A stretch of DNA of 64,000 bases. It comes from an uncultured Clostridia bacterium. Lineage in GTDB: Bacteria > Bacillota > Clostridia > TANB77 > CAG-508. The notes beneath the pieces were generated by a model. The model saw nothing but the letters and a program-made list of their open reading frames with translations, did not search any database and had not been told where the DNA came from. Every line of letters begins with the position of its first letter. The first letter of the stretch is position 1. The stretch is from positions 1 through 64,000 of the forward strand of contig CAKPKE010000008.1 of NCBI GenBank assembly GCA_934167095.1. The letters run 5' to 3'. Positions 7,450 through 17,120 of this stretch are shown one piece after another. The translations under genes and the position numbers were made by a program.

Positions 7450-7734
7450 ATGAAATTTATATTTCCGAAAAACTACAATTTTAAAGCAAAATTATTTGGT
7501 ATACTAGATTATTCAACTTTATTTTTTAATTTATTTTGGGATACATTCGTTTTTTGTTTTCTCAATTTATTTATTACTAACATTAATTTAAAAATACTAT
7601 TATTTATAGTTTCATGCTTACCTATTTTATTTTTTAGTATATTTGGATTAAATCATGAAAATATTTGCCAAGTTTTGTTTTATTTATTTAAATATTTAGT
7701 TAGACCTAAGATTTATTTATTCTACAAAAATTGA
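7450..7734 (+). CDS. PrgI-family T4SS membrane protein (VirB3-like)
   Basis: The 94-residue protein has FPKNYNFKAKLFGILDYST at the N-terminus and two adjacent membrane helices (~28-48 and 50-66), followed by NHENICQ and a basic tail. This is the typical PrgI layout. PrgI proteins are inner-membrane partners of VirB4 in Gram-positive T4SSs. Here VirB4 is not adjacent but about 19 kb away at 26905. AAAGGAG precedes the ATG. Confidence 0.75.
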   Translation: MKFIFPKNYNFKAKLFGILDYSTLFFNLFWDTFVFCFLNLFITNINLKILLFIVSCLPILFFSIFGLNHENICQVLFYLFKYLVRPKIYLFYKN

Positions 7735-7766
7735 CTTTTGAAAACAATTTTTTGTTGTAAAAGTTA

Positions 7767-7775
7767 TGCTATAAT
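7767..7775 (+). promoter_or_regulatory. Extended -10 promoter of the dnaD-dnaC pair
   Basis: TGC immediately precedes TATAAT (7770-7775), an extended -10. No good -35 lies at 17 bp. It is 41 bp before the ATG at 7816 and separates the replication genes from the T4SS block. Confidence 0.5.
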
Positions 7776-7815
7776 GATATAATTTATGTACTATTTTAAT
7801 GAAAGGACTATAACA

Positions 7816-8778
7816 ATGAAGTTAGAACAATCAGATATTTCTTTATTATTTTCTAACACATCTATACCAGATGCATTCTTTACAGAATATCTTTCTCAAG
7901 CACCATCTGATGCTGTAAAAGTATATTTATATTTGTTTTTCTTAGCTAAATATGAAAAAGATGTTAGAATTAATGATTTATCAAAAAAACTTAATATGCC
8001 TTTAAAGACCATTCAAGATTCAATAAAATACTGGGAAGGCCTTGGCATTATTATGCGAAAAAATTCAGGTTATGAGTTTGCTAATCTTCAAGAACTAGAA
8101 CTTCATAAACTATATAATCCAAAAGTTTCATTATCAGCTGAAGAATTAAAATCTGTTGCTGATAATAAATACAGAGCTCAAGCAATCGAAAATATCAATT
8201 CAGAGTTCTTCCAAGGTGTAATGTCACCTTCATGGTATGGAGATATTGATTTATGGTTTAGCAAATATGGTTTTGATGAAGAAGTTATGATCGCCTTATT
8301 TCGTTATTGTTTTGAGCGTTCTGCACTTCACCCAAAATACATTCAAACAGTTGCTGAAGCTTGGTCAAAAAGCAATATAAAAACATATTCAGACTTAGAT
8401 AAGTACTATGAACGCCAAGATAAACTACTAAAAATTCAAAAAGCTGTTGCAAAAAAGCTTGGTCTTACAAGACAACTTTCTATTTATGAAGCAGGATATG
8501 TTGAAAAATGGGTTTGTGATTATAACTATGATCTTTCAATAATAGAAATTGCTTTAAAGAAAACAACTTCAAAAGCAAATCCTAACTTTGATTACTTAGA
8601 TAAACTTCTTACAGATTGGCATACAAAAGACTTAAAAACTGAAGAAACTATTCAAAAATATTTGCAAGATCAAAAACAAAAAGCTAAAGATATAAAATCT
8701 TTTAGTAAAAAAGATAATTACAACAATTATGATCAAAGAAATTATAACAATATTTCAGATTTATACGCAAATATGTAA
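7816..8778 (+). CDS. DnaD-domain replication initiation protein
   Basis: The 320-residue protein has a winged-helix N-terminal part (INDLSKKLNMPLKTIQDSIKYWEGLGII) and a C-terminal DnaD-type helical region (SIYEAGYVEKWVCDY), followed by a polar tail. DnaD proteins help load the replicative helicase at oriC and during restart. I chose the ATG at 7816 because GAAAGG lies 9 nt upstream; an ATG 30 nt earlier has no such site. It is followed 19 bp later by the helicase loader gene. Confidence 0.8.
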   Translation: MKLEQSDISLLFSNTSIPDAFFTEYLSQAPSDAVKVYLYLFFLAKYEKDVRINDLSKKLNMPLKTIQDSIKYWEGLGIIMRKNSGYEFANLQELELHKLYNPKVSLSAEELKSVADNKYRAQAIENINSEFFQGVMSPSWYGDIDLWFSKYGFDEEVMIALFRYCFERSALHPKYIQTVAEAWSKSNIKTYSDLDKYYERQDKLLKIQKAVAKKLGLTRQLSIYEAGYVEKWVCDYNYDLSIIEIALKKTTSKANPNFDYLDKLLTDWHTKDLKTEETIQKYLQDQKQKAKDIKSFSKKDNYNNYDQRNYNNISDLYANM

Positions 8779-8797
8779 AATTAAAGGATATAACAAT

Positions 8798-9799
8798 ATG
8801 ACAAATTCAAATTTAAAAGAATTACTTCGACAATATGAATCAAAAAGAAATAAAGCTATTTCAGAAGCAGACTTGCGAAAAAAAGATTTATACTCAAAAA
8901 ATCCTCGTCTTCAAGAAATAGATCAAGAGCTTACTTCTTTTGCATTTTCTACATCGAAGGCATTAATAAAATCAAATGATAAATCTTTATTAGATGAACT
9001 AAATAAAAAAAGAACCGAACTAAATAATGAAAAAGAAAAAATATATAAAGAGCTTAATATAACTCCAGAATTTTTCCAACCTCATTATGAATGTCAAAAA
9101 TGTAATGACACTGGATTTATTACAGAAAACTACGAAACAACAATGTGTACTTGCTTAAAACAAAAATTATTTGACTTAGAATATAACAAATCAAATATGT
9201 TTGATATAAAAACACAAACTTTTGAAAACTTCAACTCTTTAGTATATTCAAATGAACCTAATAAAGAAAAATATAATGCAAATATTTCTCCACGAGAAAA
9301 CATTGAAATTATAAAAAAGCTTTGTATAAACTTTATAAATGATTTTGATAATCCTAACTCTAAAAACTTGTTATTTACTGGTAATACAGGTCTTGGAAAA
9401 ACATTTTTAAGTAACTGTATTGCTAATGAATTACTAAAAAAGCAAAAAACAGTAATGTATCAAACAGCACCAATAATGCTTGATTCAATCATTGAAGCAA
9501 AACTTGGAAAAAATAAGAATTCAAGCATTGATTTAATAAATAATTTACTTTCTGTTGATTTGCTAATAATTGATGATTTAGGAACTGAAGGTGTAAATAA
9601 TATGAAGTTTTCAGAACTATTTACAATATTAAATTCAAGATTATTAAATAATAAAAATAAAGCAACTAAAACAATAATTTCAACTAATTTAAGCATTAGA
9701 AATTTAGCCGATGTTTATGGTGAAAGAATTGTTTCTAGATTAATTGGAAACTATAATATTTGTTATTTCTTTGGAGAAGATTTAAGATTAAAAAGATAA
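8798..9799 (+). CDS. DnaC/DnaI-type helicase loader ATPase
   Basis: The 333-residue AAA+ protein has an N-terminal helical domain, a zinc-binding segment (CQKCNDTGF then CTC), Walker A GNTGLGKT, Walker B LLIIDDLG and a sensor-like IISTNLS. It should load DnaB-type helicase with the upstream DnaD protein. The ATG at 8798 is preceded by AAAGGA. The pair is on the strand opposing fork movement from oriC at 19.6-21.5 kb. Confidence 0.85.
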   Translation: MTNSNLKELLRQYESKRNKAISEADLRKKDLYSKNPRLQEIDQELTSFAFSTSKALIKSNDKSLLDELNKKRTELNNEKEKIYKELNITPEFFQPHYECQKCNDTGFITENYETTMCTCLKQKLFDLEYNKSNMFDIKTQTFENFNSLVYSNEPNKEKYNANISPRENIEIIKKLCINFINDFDNPNSKNLLFTGNTGLGKTFLSNCIANELLKKQKTVMYQTAPIMLDSIIEAKLGKNKNSSIDLINNLLSVDLLIIDDLGTEGVNNMKFSELFTILNSRLLNNKNKATKTIISTNLSIRNLADVYGERIVSRLIGNYNICYFFGEDLRLKR

Positions 9800-9806
9800 T
9801 TATAAT

Positions 9807-9853
9807 AAAAAAGCTGAAAAGTAATTAATTTTATTTTCCAGCTTTATTTTTTA
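9807..9853 (+). terminator. Terminator after the helicase loader gene
   Basis: AAAGCTG (9810-9816) pairs with CAGCTTT (9839-9845), reinforced by an adjacent AAAA/TTTT pairing with a one-base bulge, followed by ATTTTTTATTT. Confidence 0.65.
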
Positions 9854-9985
9854 TTTCCACTTATTTTTCACTAATTAAATGATGCTTTTTGTTGCTAATT
9901 GCATTTATATGTACTTTTCAATATTTGCTTTTATTATAAAAAGGCAAAAAAATAATATAAAGCGAAAACACTTTATATTACTATA

Positions 9986-10076
9986 TGGCGGAAGCGAGAG
10001 GATTTGAACCTCCGCGGCCCTTACGAACCCTAGCAGTTTAGCAAACTGCCCCCTTCAGCCACTTGGGTACGCCTCC
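9986..10076 (-). tRNA. tRNA-Ser(GCU)
   Basis: A 91-nt class II tRNA with acceptor GGAGGCG/CGCTTCC, anticodon stem GCAGT/ACTGC, loop TTGCTAA (GCT), a long variable arm, TTCAAAT T-loop and an encoded CCA. Confidence 0.95.
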
Positions 10077-10111
10077 GTAAATAAATTATATTTAATTTTT
10101 AAATAAAAAAA

Positions 10112-10203
<92 letters not shown>

Positions 10204-10277
10204 ATGCTGTCATCTTGCTGACAGATTATATATTACCACACTTTTACTTACTTTGTCAATACTAAGTTTGTACTTTT

Positions 10278-10775
10278 TTATTTATGTTTTACATCTGCTA
10301 TTGCTTTGCTTATTGCTTCTTCTTCTTCATTTGATAAAACATATTCTGACTTTCCATTAACAACAGGTTTTGCATAAATATTTGAGTTATCTCTTGCATA
10401 TATACCATTTAATACAAAACCATTGTTTTCATTGTCTAATATAGCTAGAGCGAAACTTAAATTGCTTCCAGTATCTTTATAAGCATTATATCTGACCATT
10501 CCCATTTTCTTTAGATAATCATTTGACCTATCATCTAATTTTTGGCAATACTCTATTATTTCTTTGTTTTCCGCTTTTATTTCATCTACATTTTTTACAT
10601 ATCCTTCTAGCATTTCATTTATGTTTTCGCCTTTTCCAAGCTTTGTCATAAATGTTGCATAGTTTTTTCTAAGCTTGCTAAGTTTCATGCAATTCAATAT
10701 ATATAATATTAAAAGCATTACATTTATAATAAGTATTATTACTTCAAAGATATTTATTTCTATATTAAAATTCAT
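10278..10775 (-). CDS. DUF4446 membrane protein
   Basis: The 165-residue protein has one N-terminal membrane helix (~10-30), a coiled-coil-prone middle (~45-95) and a C-terminal domain with MVRYNAYKDTGSNLSFALAIL, characteristic of DUF4446. The family is commonly found next to parAB in clostridia and has no known function. It is downstream of parB on the same strand. Confidence 0.8.
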   Translation of the reverse strand: MNFNIEINIFEVIILIINVMLLILYILNCMKLSKLRKNYATFMTKLGKGENINEMLEGYVKNVDEIKAENKEIIEYCQKLDDRSNDYLKKMGMVRYNAYKDTGSNLSFALAILDNENNGFVLNGIYARDNSNIYAKPVVNGKSEYVLSNEEEEAISKAIADVKHK

Positions 10776-10823
10776 AACTACTAACTTCCTTTTATTGCAC
10801 TTTAATTTAATTTTGTTCTTTCG

Positions 10824-11702
10824 TTATTTTATTAATCCTAAAATTCTCTCTAAATCATCATTTGAATTATATTCTATTACTATCTTTCCTTTTTTGGCTC
10901 CTGCTTGAAGTTTTACTTTTGTTCCAAAGAATCCTTGGAAAGAATCTTCAATATCTCTGTATATTGCTCTGTATTTTTCTTGAGTCTTTTTCTTTCTTTT
11001 TTCTGATGCTATTTTTTCATTATTAATTATTCTATCCAAATCGTCAGAATTATTACCTTCAACTACAATTTTTTCTGCTAATTTTAATTGCTTTTCAGGA
11101 TCTTCAACTCTCATTAAAGCTCTACATTGTCTTTCACTAAAGTTATGCTCTAATACTAAGTCTATAACTCTTGGGTCTAAGTTTAATATTCTTATATGAT
11201 TTGTTATTCCACTTCTACTTACACCAAGTCTATCTGCTAATTGTTGTTGAGTCATTCCATAGTCATCTAATAATTGTTTTAATCCTCTTGCTCTTTCAAT
11301 TACATTAAGATTTTCTCTTTGCATGTTTTCTATTAAGGCAATTTCTCTATTTTCTTGTTCTGTCTTTGTTCTTACTAAACAAGGCATTTCTGCAAGACCT
11401 GCTTTTTTAGATGCTCTCCATCTTCTTTCTCCTGCAATTATTTGATAGTATCCATCTTTTGGAGTTACAATAATTGGTTGTATTACTCCATAATTTTTTA
11501 TAGATTCTGCAAGTTCTTCTATTTTATCTTCATCAAATTTCTTTCTAGGTTGATTTCTATTTGGTTCTATTTCAGTTATTTTTATTTGTTGTACTATTTC
11601 TCCATTTATTTCCTTTACAGGTTCTTTTGGAGCTTCTTCAGTCTTTAAATTATCACTAAATAAAGCATCTAAACCTTTTCCTAAACCAGTTTTCTTAACC
11701 AT
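10824..11702 (-). CDS. parB: ParB/Spo0J chromosome partition protein
   Basis: The 292-residue protein starts VKKTGLGKGLDALF and has the CTPase motifs GERRWRA (box II) and ENMQRENLN (box III). A helix-turn-helix (TQQQLADRLGVSRSGITNHIRIL) follows, then a C-terminal dimerisation domain. It loads on parS near oriC and acts with ParA/Soj, encoded 12 bp upstream. No clear parS (TGTTTCACGTGAAACA) was noticed in the window. Confidence 0.95.
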   Translation of the reverse strand: MVKKTGLGKGLDALFSDNLKTEEAPKEPVKEINGEIVQQIKITEIEPNRNQPRKKFDEDKIEELAESIKNYGVIQPIIVTPKDGYYQIIAGERRWRASKKAGLAEMPCLVRTKTEQENREIALIENMQRENLNVIERARGLKQLLDDYGMTQQQLADRLGVSRSGITNHIRILNLDPRVIDLVLEHNFSERQCRALMRVEDPEKQLKLAEKIVVEGNNSDDLDRIINNEKIASEKRKKKTQEKYRAIYRDIEDSFQGFFGTKVKLQAGAKKGKIVIEYNSNDDLERILGLIK

Positions 11703-11714
11703 TTATCTTTCCCC

Positions 11715-12506
11715 CTATTTCATATGTTTTGCAAGTTTTATTTCTTCATCATTTGCTTTTATAAACTCTTTTGCAAACTTTTCATAAGCTTTTGAACCTT
11801 TTGACCTTGGGTCATATAAGCTAATAGGCATGCCATAGCTTGGAGCCTCGCTTAATCTTACATTTCTTGGTATAACATTTTTATAAACTTTGTCTCCAAA
11901 GTACTTTTTTACCTCATTTACTACTTGATTTGATAGATTTGTTCTAGCATCATACATAGTAAGTAAAGCTCCCTCAACTTTTAACTCTTTATTCATGTGA
12001 GATCTTACTAATTCTATAGTATTTAATAGTTGTCCTAATCCTTCTAATGCATAGTATTCACATTGAATTGGAATTAATACACTATTAGATGCAGTAAATG
12101 CATTTAATGTTACAAGTCCCAATGATGGTGGACAATCAATTATAATATAATCATACTTGTCCTTTATATTTTCTAGTTTATTTTTTAATCTAAACTCTCT
12201 ATTTTCTAGTCCTACAAGCTGTACCTCTGCTCCAGCTAGGTTAATATTAGATGGGCAAAGATCTAAGTTCTTTACTTGTGTTGATTGAAGCGTGTTTTCA
12301 ACCTCTATATCTTCTATTAATACATCATAAATTGAAAATTGTTGTTCTTTTTCTATTCCTAGTCCACTAGTAGCATTTCCTTGTGGGTCAGCATCCATAA
12401 GTAAAACTTTTTTTCCTTTTTTGGCAAGTATAGAGCTCAAAGTTATTGCTGTTGTAGTCTTTCCAACTCCACCTTTTTGGTTTGCTACTGAAATTATTTT
12501 TCCCAA
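11715..12506 (-). CDS. parA: ParA/Soj chromosome partition ATPase
   Basis: The 263-residue deviant Walker-type ATPase has KGGVGKTTT at residues 11-19, the DADPQGN motif and IIDCPPSLG. Soj-type ParAs regulate DnaA and move ParB-bound origins. It is cotranscribed with parB. Confidence 0.95.
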   Translation of the reverse strand: MGKIISVANQKGGVGKTTTAITLSSILAKKGKKVLLMDADPQGNATSGLGIEKEQQFSIYDVLIEDIEVENTLQSTQVKNLDLCPSNINLAGAEVQLVGLENREFRLKNKLENIKDKYDYIIIDCPPSLGLVTLNAFTASNSVLIPIQCEYYALEGLGQLLNTIELVRSHMNKELKVEGALLTMYDARTNLSNQVVNEVKKYFGDKVYKNVIPRNVRLSEAPSYGMPISLYDPRSKGSKAYEKFAKEFIKANDEEIKLAKHMK

Positions 12507-12686
12507 ATTAATTCCTCCATTCTCTCTTGTTTATGTTTACATAATTTCATAATTTACTATAACAAACCTTTAATTTTGTTATAGCATAAAAATTTACAAA
12601 TTAAATTTTCTATCATATAAAATTTGACATACTTATAATATACGAATATTATAAATATGTCAATAACATTTTTATTATTTTATTTT

Positions 12687-13406
12687 TTACTTAAGAGGCT
12701 CTTTTGCAGGCATACCAGCCTTTCTAGGATATTTGCTAGGTGTATTTTTTATTTTATTTATTATAATTATTTTTCTTTCTAAATCTTCTTTTCCAATTTT
12801 TATTTCTTCTATTTTCTCAATCTTCCCACCTAGTATTTCAATTCCTTTATTTATTTGATTTAGCTCTTCTACACCCTTTGGTCCTTTCATACAAATAACT
12901 TTTCCACCAACCTTAACAAAAGGAAGTAAATATTCAACAAGCACATTCATTGGTGCAACAGCTCTAGATATAGCTATATCAAAGCTTTCCCTGTTTTCTT
13001 TTACTTTTGCAAAATCTTCAGCTCTACCATGTTCTAATTCTACATTATTTAGTCCTATATCCTCTTTTACTTCTTTTAGGAAATTAATTCTTTTATTTAA
13101 TGAGTCTAATAATGTAAATTTTGCATTGCTACATATTGCAAGAGGAATTCCTGGTAGGCCTGCTCCTGTACCAACATCAATTACACTAAAATCGTCTTTA
13201 ATATATTTTAGTGCAGTTAGTGAATCTATAAAATGCTTTTCAATCATTTCTGTAGGTTCTGTTATTGCAGTTAGGTTTATTTTTTCATTCCATTCTATCA
13301 TTTTATTCATATAATTATAAATTTTTTCTATTTTTTCATCATTTAATTCATAATTTATGTATTTACTTTGATTTTGAAATTCTTTTTTAAAATCTTCTAA
13401 ATTCAT
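12687..13406 (-). CDS. rsmG: 16S rRNA (guanine527-N7)-methyltransferase RsmG
   Basis: The 239-residue protein carries the GidB pattern: EKINLTAITEPTEMIEKHFIDS, the SAM-binding VIDVGTGAGLPGIPLAI and AISRAVAPM. It methylates G527 of 16S rRNA. The ATG overlaps no upstream gene; mnmG ends 12 bp upstream. Confidence 0.95.
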   Translation of the reverse strand: MNLEDFKKEFQNQSKYINYELNDEKIEKIYNYMNKMIEWNEKINLTAITEPTEMIEKHFIDSLTALKYIKDDFSVIDVGTGAGLPGIPLAICSNAKFTLLDSLNKRINFLKEVKEDIGLNNVELEHGRAEDFAKVKENRESFDIAISRAVAPMNVLVEYLLPFVKVGGKVICMKGPKGVEELNQINKGIEILGGKIEKIEEIKIGKEDLERKIIIINKIKNTPSKYPRKAGMPAKEPLK

Positions 13407-13417
13407 TTCTTCTCCTT

Positions 13418-15298
13418 TTATTTATTATTCTTATTTTGCTCTAAATATATTAATAGCACTGATATATCAGCTGGTGAAACGCCTGATATTCTTGAAGCTT
13501 GGCCTACAGACTCTGGTTTTATTTTGTTTAATTTTTGTCTTGCTTCTAGTCTTAATCCTAAAATTTGTGAGTAATCAATATCTTCACTTAGCTTCTTTTC
13601 TTCTAATTTTTTGAATTTTTCTACTTGTTGTTCTTCTAATTTTAAATATCCTTCATATTTTACTTGAATTTCAACTTCATTTTCTTCTTCTCTTGATAAA
13701 ACTGGTGATTCGTCATCAATTTCACGAATATTTTTATATTTTAGTTCTGTTCTTTTTAGTAAATCAGCCATTTTAACACCAGCATTTATCTCAGATGAGT
13801 TGCATTTTTTTAGCATTTCATTAACTTCTTTACTTGGTTTTGCTGTTTTTTTCTTTAATCTTTCTATTTCATTAAAAATATGTTCTTTTTTTAATAAAAA
13901 TCTTTCATATCTTTCGTCTGAAATAAGTCCATTTTCATGTCCTATCTCTAATAATCTTAAATCTGCATTGTCTTGTCTTAAAAGTAGCCTGTATTCAGCT
14001 CTTGAAGTCATCATTCTGTAAGGTTCATTTGTACCTTTTGTTACAATATCATCAATTAAAACTCCAATATAAGCTTGTGATCTATCTAATACTAATGGTT
14101 CTTTTCCTTTTATTTTTCTTGCAGCATTTATTCCAGCTACAATTCCTTGGCTTGCAGCCTCTTCGTAGCCTGATGTTCCATTAATTTGTCCTGCAAAAAA
14201 CATTCCAGAAATATCCTTATATTCAAGTGAACGCTTTAATTTAGATGGATTTATACAATCATATTCTATTGCATAGGCAGGTCTTGTAAATTCAGCATTT
14301 TCTAAGCCTGGAAGAGTTCTATACATAGCTATTTGCACATCTTCTGGAAGAGATGAACTCATTCCTTGAATATACATTTCTTCTGTATCTTCTCCTAGAG
14401 GTTCTACAAAAACTTGATGTCTTTCTTTATCTGCAAATCTTACTACTTTATCTTCTATTGAAGGACAGTATCTTGGTCCAGTTCCTTTAATTTCACCTGC
14501 ATATAAAGGTGATCTATATAGATTTTTTCTAATTATTTCATGTGTCTTTGCATTTGTATATGTTAAATAACATGGTAATTGCTTTTTATTTGGATCTATT
14601 TTGTCCTCAAATGAAAAAGCTTCAATATCTTTATCTCCTTCTTGAATTTCCATTTTTGAAAAATCAATAGTCCTTCTATTTATTCTTGCAGGAGTTCCTG
14701 TTTTGAATCTTACTAAATCAATATTTAAGCCTTTTAGCACCTCAGATAGCTTATTTGCAGCAGCAACACCATCAGGGCCACCTTCATAAGAAGTTTCGCC
14801 TATAAATATTTTTCCTTTTAAATATGTTCCTGTACATAAAATTACAGCTTTTAATTTATAAACAGCCCCAATATTTGTTTCTACTGAAGTTACTTTTCCA
14901 TCTTCTACTCCAATATTTACTATTTCACCTTGTTTTAAGTATAAATTTTCTTGTTTTTCTAATGTGTGTTTCATTTCCATTTGATATTTTTTTCTATCAG
15001 CTTGTGCTCTTAATGAATAAACAGCTGGTCCTTTTGAAGTATTAAGCATTCTCATTTGAAGATATGTTTTATCAATATTTCTTCCCATTTCTCCACCTAA
15101 GCAATCTATTTCTCTTACTAAATGACCTTTTGAACTTCCTCCTATGTGTGGATTGCATGGCATATTTGCCACAGCTTCCAAGCTTATTGAAAATATTAAA
15201 GTTTTCAATCCCATTCTGCTACATGCTAGTGCAGCTTCACATCCTGCATGTCCTGCTCCAATAACAGCAACATCATATTCTCCTGCATCGTATTTCAT
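13418..15298 (-). CDS. mnmG: tRNA uridine-5-carboxymethylaminomethyl modification enzyme MnmG (GidA)
   Basis: The 626-residue FAD protein has the dinucleotide fold DVAVIGAGHAGCEAALA near residue 9, the GPRYCPSIEDK signature near residue 270 and a C-terminal helical MnmE-interaction domain ending SRISGVSPADISVLLIYL. With MnmE it makes cmnm5U34 in tRNAs. It is separated from mnmE by an unusually long 366-bp gap. Confidence 0.97.
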   Translation of the reverse strand: MKYDAGEYDVAVIGAGHAGCEAALACSRMGLKTLIFSISLEAVANMPCNPHIGGSSKGHLVREIDCLGGEMGRNIDKTYLQMRMLNTSKGPAVYSLRAQADRKKYQMEMKHTLEKQENLYLKQGEIVNIGVEDGKVTSVETNIGAVYKLKAVILCTGTYLKGKIFIGETSYEGGPDGVAAANKLSEVLKGLNIDLVRFKTGTPARINRRTIDFSKMEIQEGDKDIEAFSFEDKIDPNKKQLPCYLTYTNAKTHEIIRKNLYRSPLYAGEIKGTGPRYCPSIEDKVVRFADKERHQVFVEPLGEDTEEMYIQGMSSSLPEDVQIAMYRTLPGLENAEFTRPAYAIEYDCINPSKLKRSLEYKDISGMFFAGQINGTSGYEEAASQGIVAGINAARKIKGKEPLVLDRSQAYIGVLIDDIVTKGTNEPYRMMTSRAEYRLLLRQDNADLRLLEIGHENGLISDERYERFLLKKEHIFNEIERLKKKTAKPSKEVNEMLKKCNSSEINAGVKMADLLKRTELKYKNIREIDDESPVLSREEENEVEIQVKYEGYLKLEEQQVEKFKKLEEKKLSEDIDYSQILGLRLEARQKLNKIKPESVGQASRISGVSPADISVLLIYLEQNKNNK

Positions 15299-15664
15299 AT
15301 TTTACTCCTTACTTTACTAAATTTTTTAAAAATAAATTTCATTTTATAAAAGATTAATTTTTTTACTAAATAACATTTTTAAATTCTATTTGTGGAAACA
15401 TTTTATTCGTTATGGCGGAAACATCGATTTTTATTGTACAAACTATTGTTTTGCTCAGTATCTATTTTTCTTAGTATTTTCAATGTTTTCGCCATTTTAT
15501 TTTTAGTATATTGTTTTTCAGTTATTTTCAAAAATGTTTTCACATTATGTTATCTTATTATTCGTTTTTTCATATTTATTTGTTAAATTATTTGTTTAAT
15601 TTAAATTATCTAGTTAATTTTTAAACTTTTGTATTTACATAACAACATTTTTGGTACCAATTTT
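15299..15664. other. 366-bp AT-rich gap between mnmE and mnmG with a spaced inverted repeat
   Basis: No convincing gene is present. The region holds ATGGCGGAAACAT (15412-15424) and ATGTTTTCGCCAT (15483-15495), an inverted repeat with one mismatch and about 58 bp between arms. A related TGGAAACAT lies just before the first arm. It could fold as a long hairpin or be a protein site or small RNA. No terminator or promoter stands out clearly. Confidence 0.4.
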
Positions 15665-17032
15665 TTATTTTCCCAAGCAAAATTTCTTAAAAATCTCATT
15701 TATAATATCCTCTGATACATTTTCTCCTGTTATATTTGCTAAATTCTCCAGGATGTCTTTTAAACAAATTGCAGTTATGTCCAAAGGCATTTTATCGTCT
15801 AAAGATTTTTGAGCCTTATTTACTGATTCTGACGCTTTCATGATATTTTCTTTTTGTCTTTGACTTGTTACAATTTCACTATCATCAATTTTAATTTCTT
15901 CAGCATTAAACATTTTTAATATTTCATTTTGTAATTCATCATATCCATTTTCATTTATTGTAGAAAAATCAATTTTTGTATTTTTTAGATTTTTTATTAT
16001 TTCATTATTTTTTATTAGACCTTTTTTCAAATCTGTTTTATTTATAATAATAATTGCATTTTTATTTTCAATCAAATTTACAATTTCTTTATCTTCATCG
16101 TCAAACTCACGAGAATCGTCAAATACCGTAATTATTAAATCAGCATCATCTATTACCTTTTTACTCTTTTTTACGCCTATTTGCTCAATCTCGTCGTTAG
16201 TATTTCTTATTCCTGCTGTATCTATTATTTTTAATGGTACACCTTTTATATTTATATACTCTTCAATAGTATCTCTTGTTGTTCCTTCTATATTACTAAC
16301 AATTGCTCTGTCCTCACCTAGTATCATATTTAATAAAGAAGATTTTCCTACATTTGGCTTTCCTATAATAGTTGTTTTTATTCCTTCTTTTAATATTTTT
16401 CCTATTGAAAAACTTTGCTCTAATTTTTCTAATTTATTTTTTGTTATTTCTAATACATCATTTAATTTTTTATTTGTTGTTTCTTCAATGTCATATTCAG
16501 GATAATCTATAGAAGCTTCTATATCTGCCATAACATCTAATAGCAATTTTTGTATTTCTTTTATTTTTTCAGATAATTTTCCATCCAAATGTCTTTGTGC
16601 AACTTCCATTTCTTTCTCTGTTTTTGAATTTATTATATCAATAATAGCTTCAGCTTGAGATAAATCTATTCTTCCATTTAAGAAAGCTCTTTTTGTAAAT
16701 TCTCCTGGTTCCGCAAGTGTTGCACCATTTTTTATACATTCTTCTAGTATTAATTTTTCAACAATTATTCCTCCATGTGAATTTATTTCACACATATTTT
16801 CTTTAGTATAACTCTTTGGTGCAACAAAATATGAAACCAAAACTTCATCAATAATTTCATGAGTTTTGCTATTTACAATATTTCCATATTTTATACTATA
16901 ACCTTTTATTTCGCTATCATTTTTAGGAACGAATATTTTCTTTAAAACATTAAAACAATCTTCCCCACTCATTCTTATTATTCCAATTCCAGCAGCCCCT
17001 GGTGCCGTAGAAATTGCAGCTATTGTACTCAT
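15665..17032 (-). CDS. mnmE: tRNA modification GTPase MnmE (TrmE)
   Basis: The 455-residue protein has an N-terminal formyl-THF-binding-like domain. A G domain in the middle has GKPNVGKSSLLN, EGTTRDT, DTAG and NKTD, inserted in a helical domain, and the C-terminus ends in the catalytic FCLGK (CxGK) motif. It acts with MnmG. The ATG follows GAAAGGAAG and a strong terminator lies upstream. Confidence 0.97.
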   Translation of the reverse strand: MSTIAAISTAPGAAGIGIIRMSGEDCFNVLKKIFVPKNDSEIKGYSIKYGNIVNSKTHEIIDEVLVSYFVAPKSYTKENMCEINSHGGIIVEKLILEECIKNGATLAEPGEFTKRAFLNGRIDLSQAEAIIDIINSKTEKEMEVAQRHLDGKLSEKIKEIQKLLLDVMADIEASIDYPEYDIEETTNKKLNDVLEITKNKLEKLEQSFSIGKILKEGIKTTIIGKPNVGKSSLLNMILGEDRAIVSNIEGTTRDTIEEYINIKGVPLKIIDTAGIRNTNDEIEQIGVKKSKKVIDDADLIITVFDDSREFDDEDKEIVNLIENKNAIIIINKTDLKKGLIKNNEIIKNLKNTKIDFSTINENGYDELQNEILKMFNAEEIKIDDSEIVTSQRQKENIMKASESVNKAQKSLDDKMPLDITAICLKDILENLANITGENVSEDIINEIFKKFCLGK

Positions 17033-17048
17033 ATATTCTTCCTTTCTT

Positions 17049-17102
17049 AAAAAAAAGTCAAAGTACGATTATAGAACTAACTATAAATCGGAACTTTGAC
17101 TT
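17049..17102 (-). terminator. Strong terminator between jag and mnmE
   Basis: On the minus strand AAGTCAAAGT (17102-17093) pairs with ACTTTGACTT (17064-17055), with a further inner stem (CGAT/ATCG, TATAG/CTATA), followed by a run of eight or more T. It ends the rpmH-rnpA-yidD-yidC-jag transcript. Confidence 0.85.
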
Positions 17103-17120
17103 CTGATTTTATATTAAATT

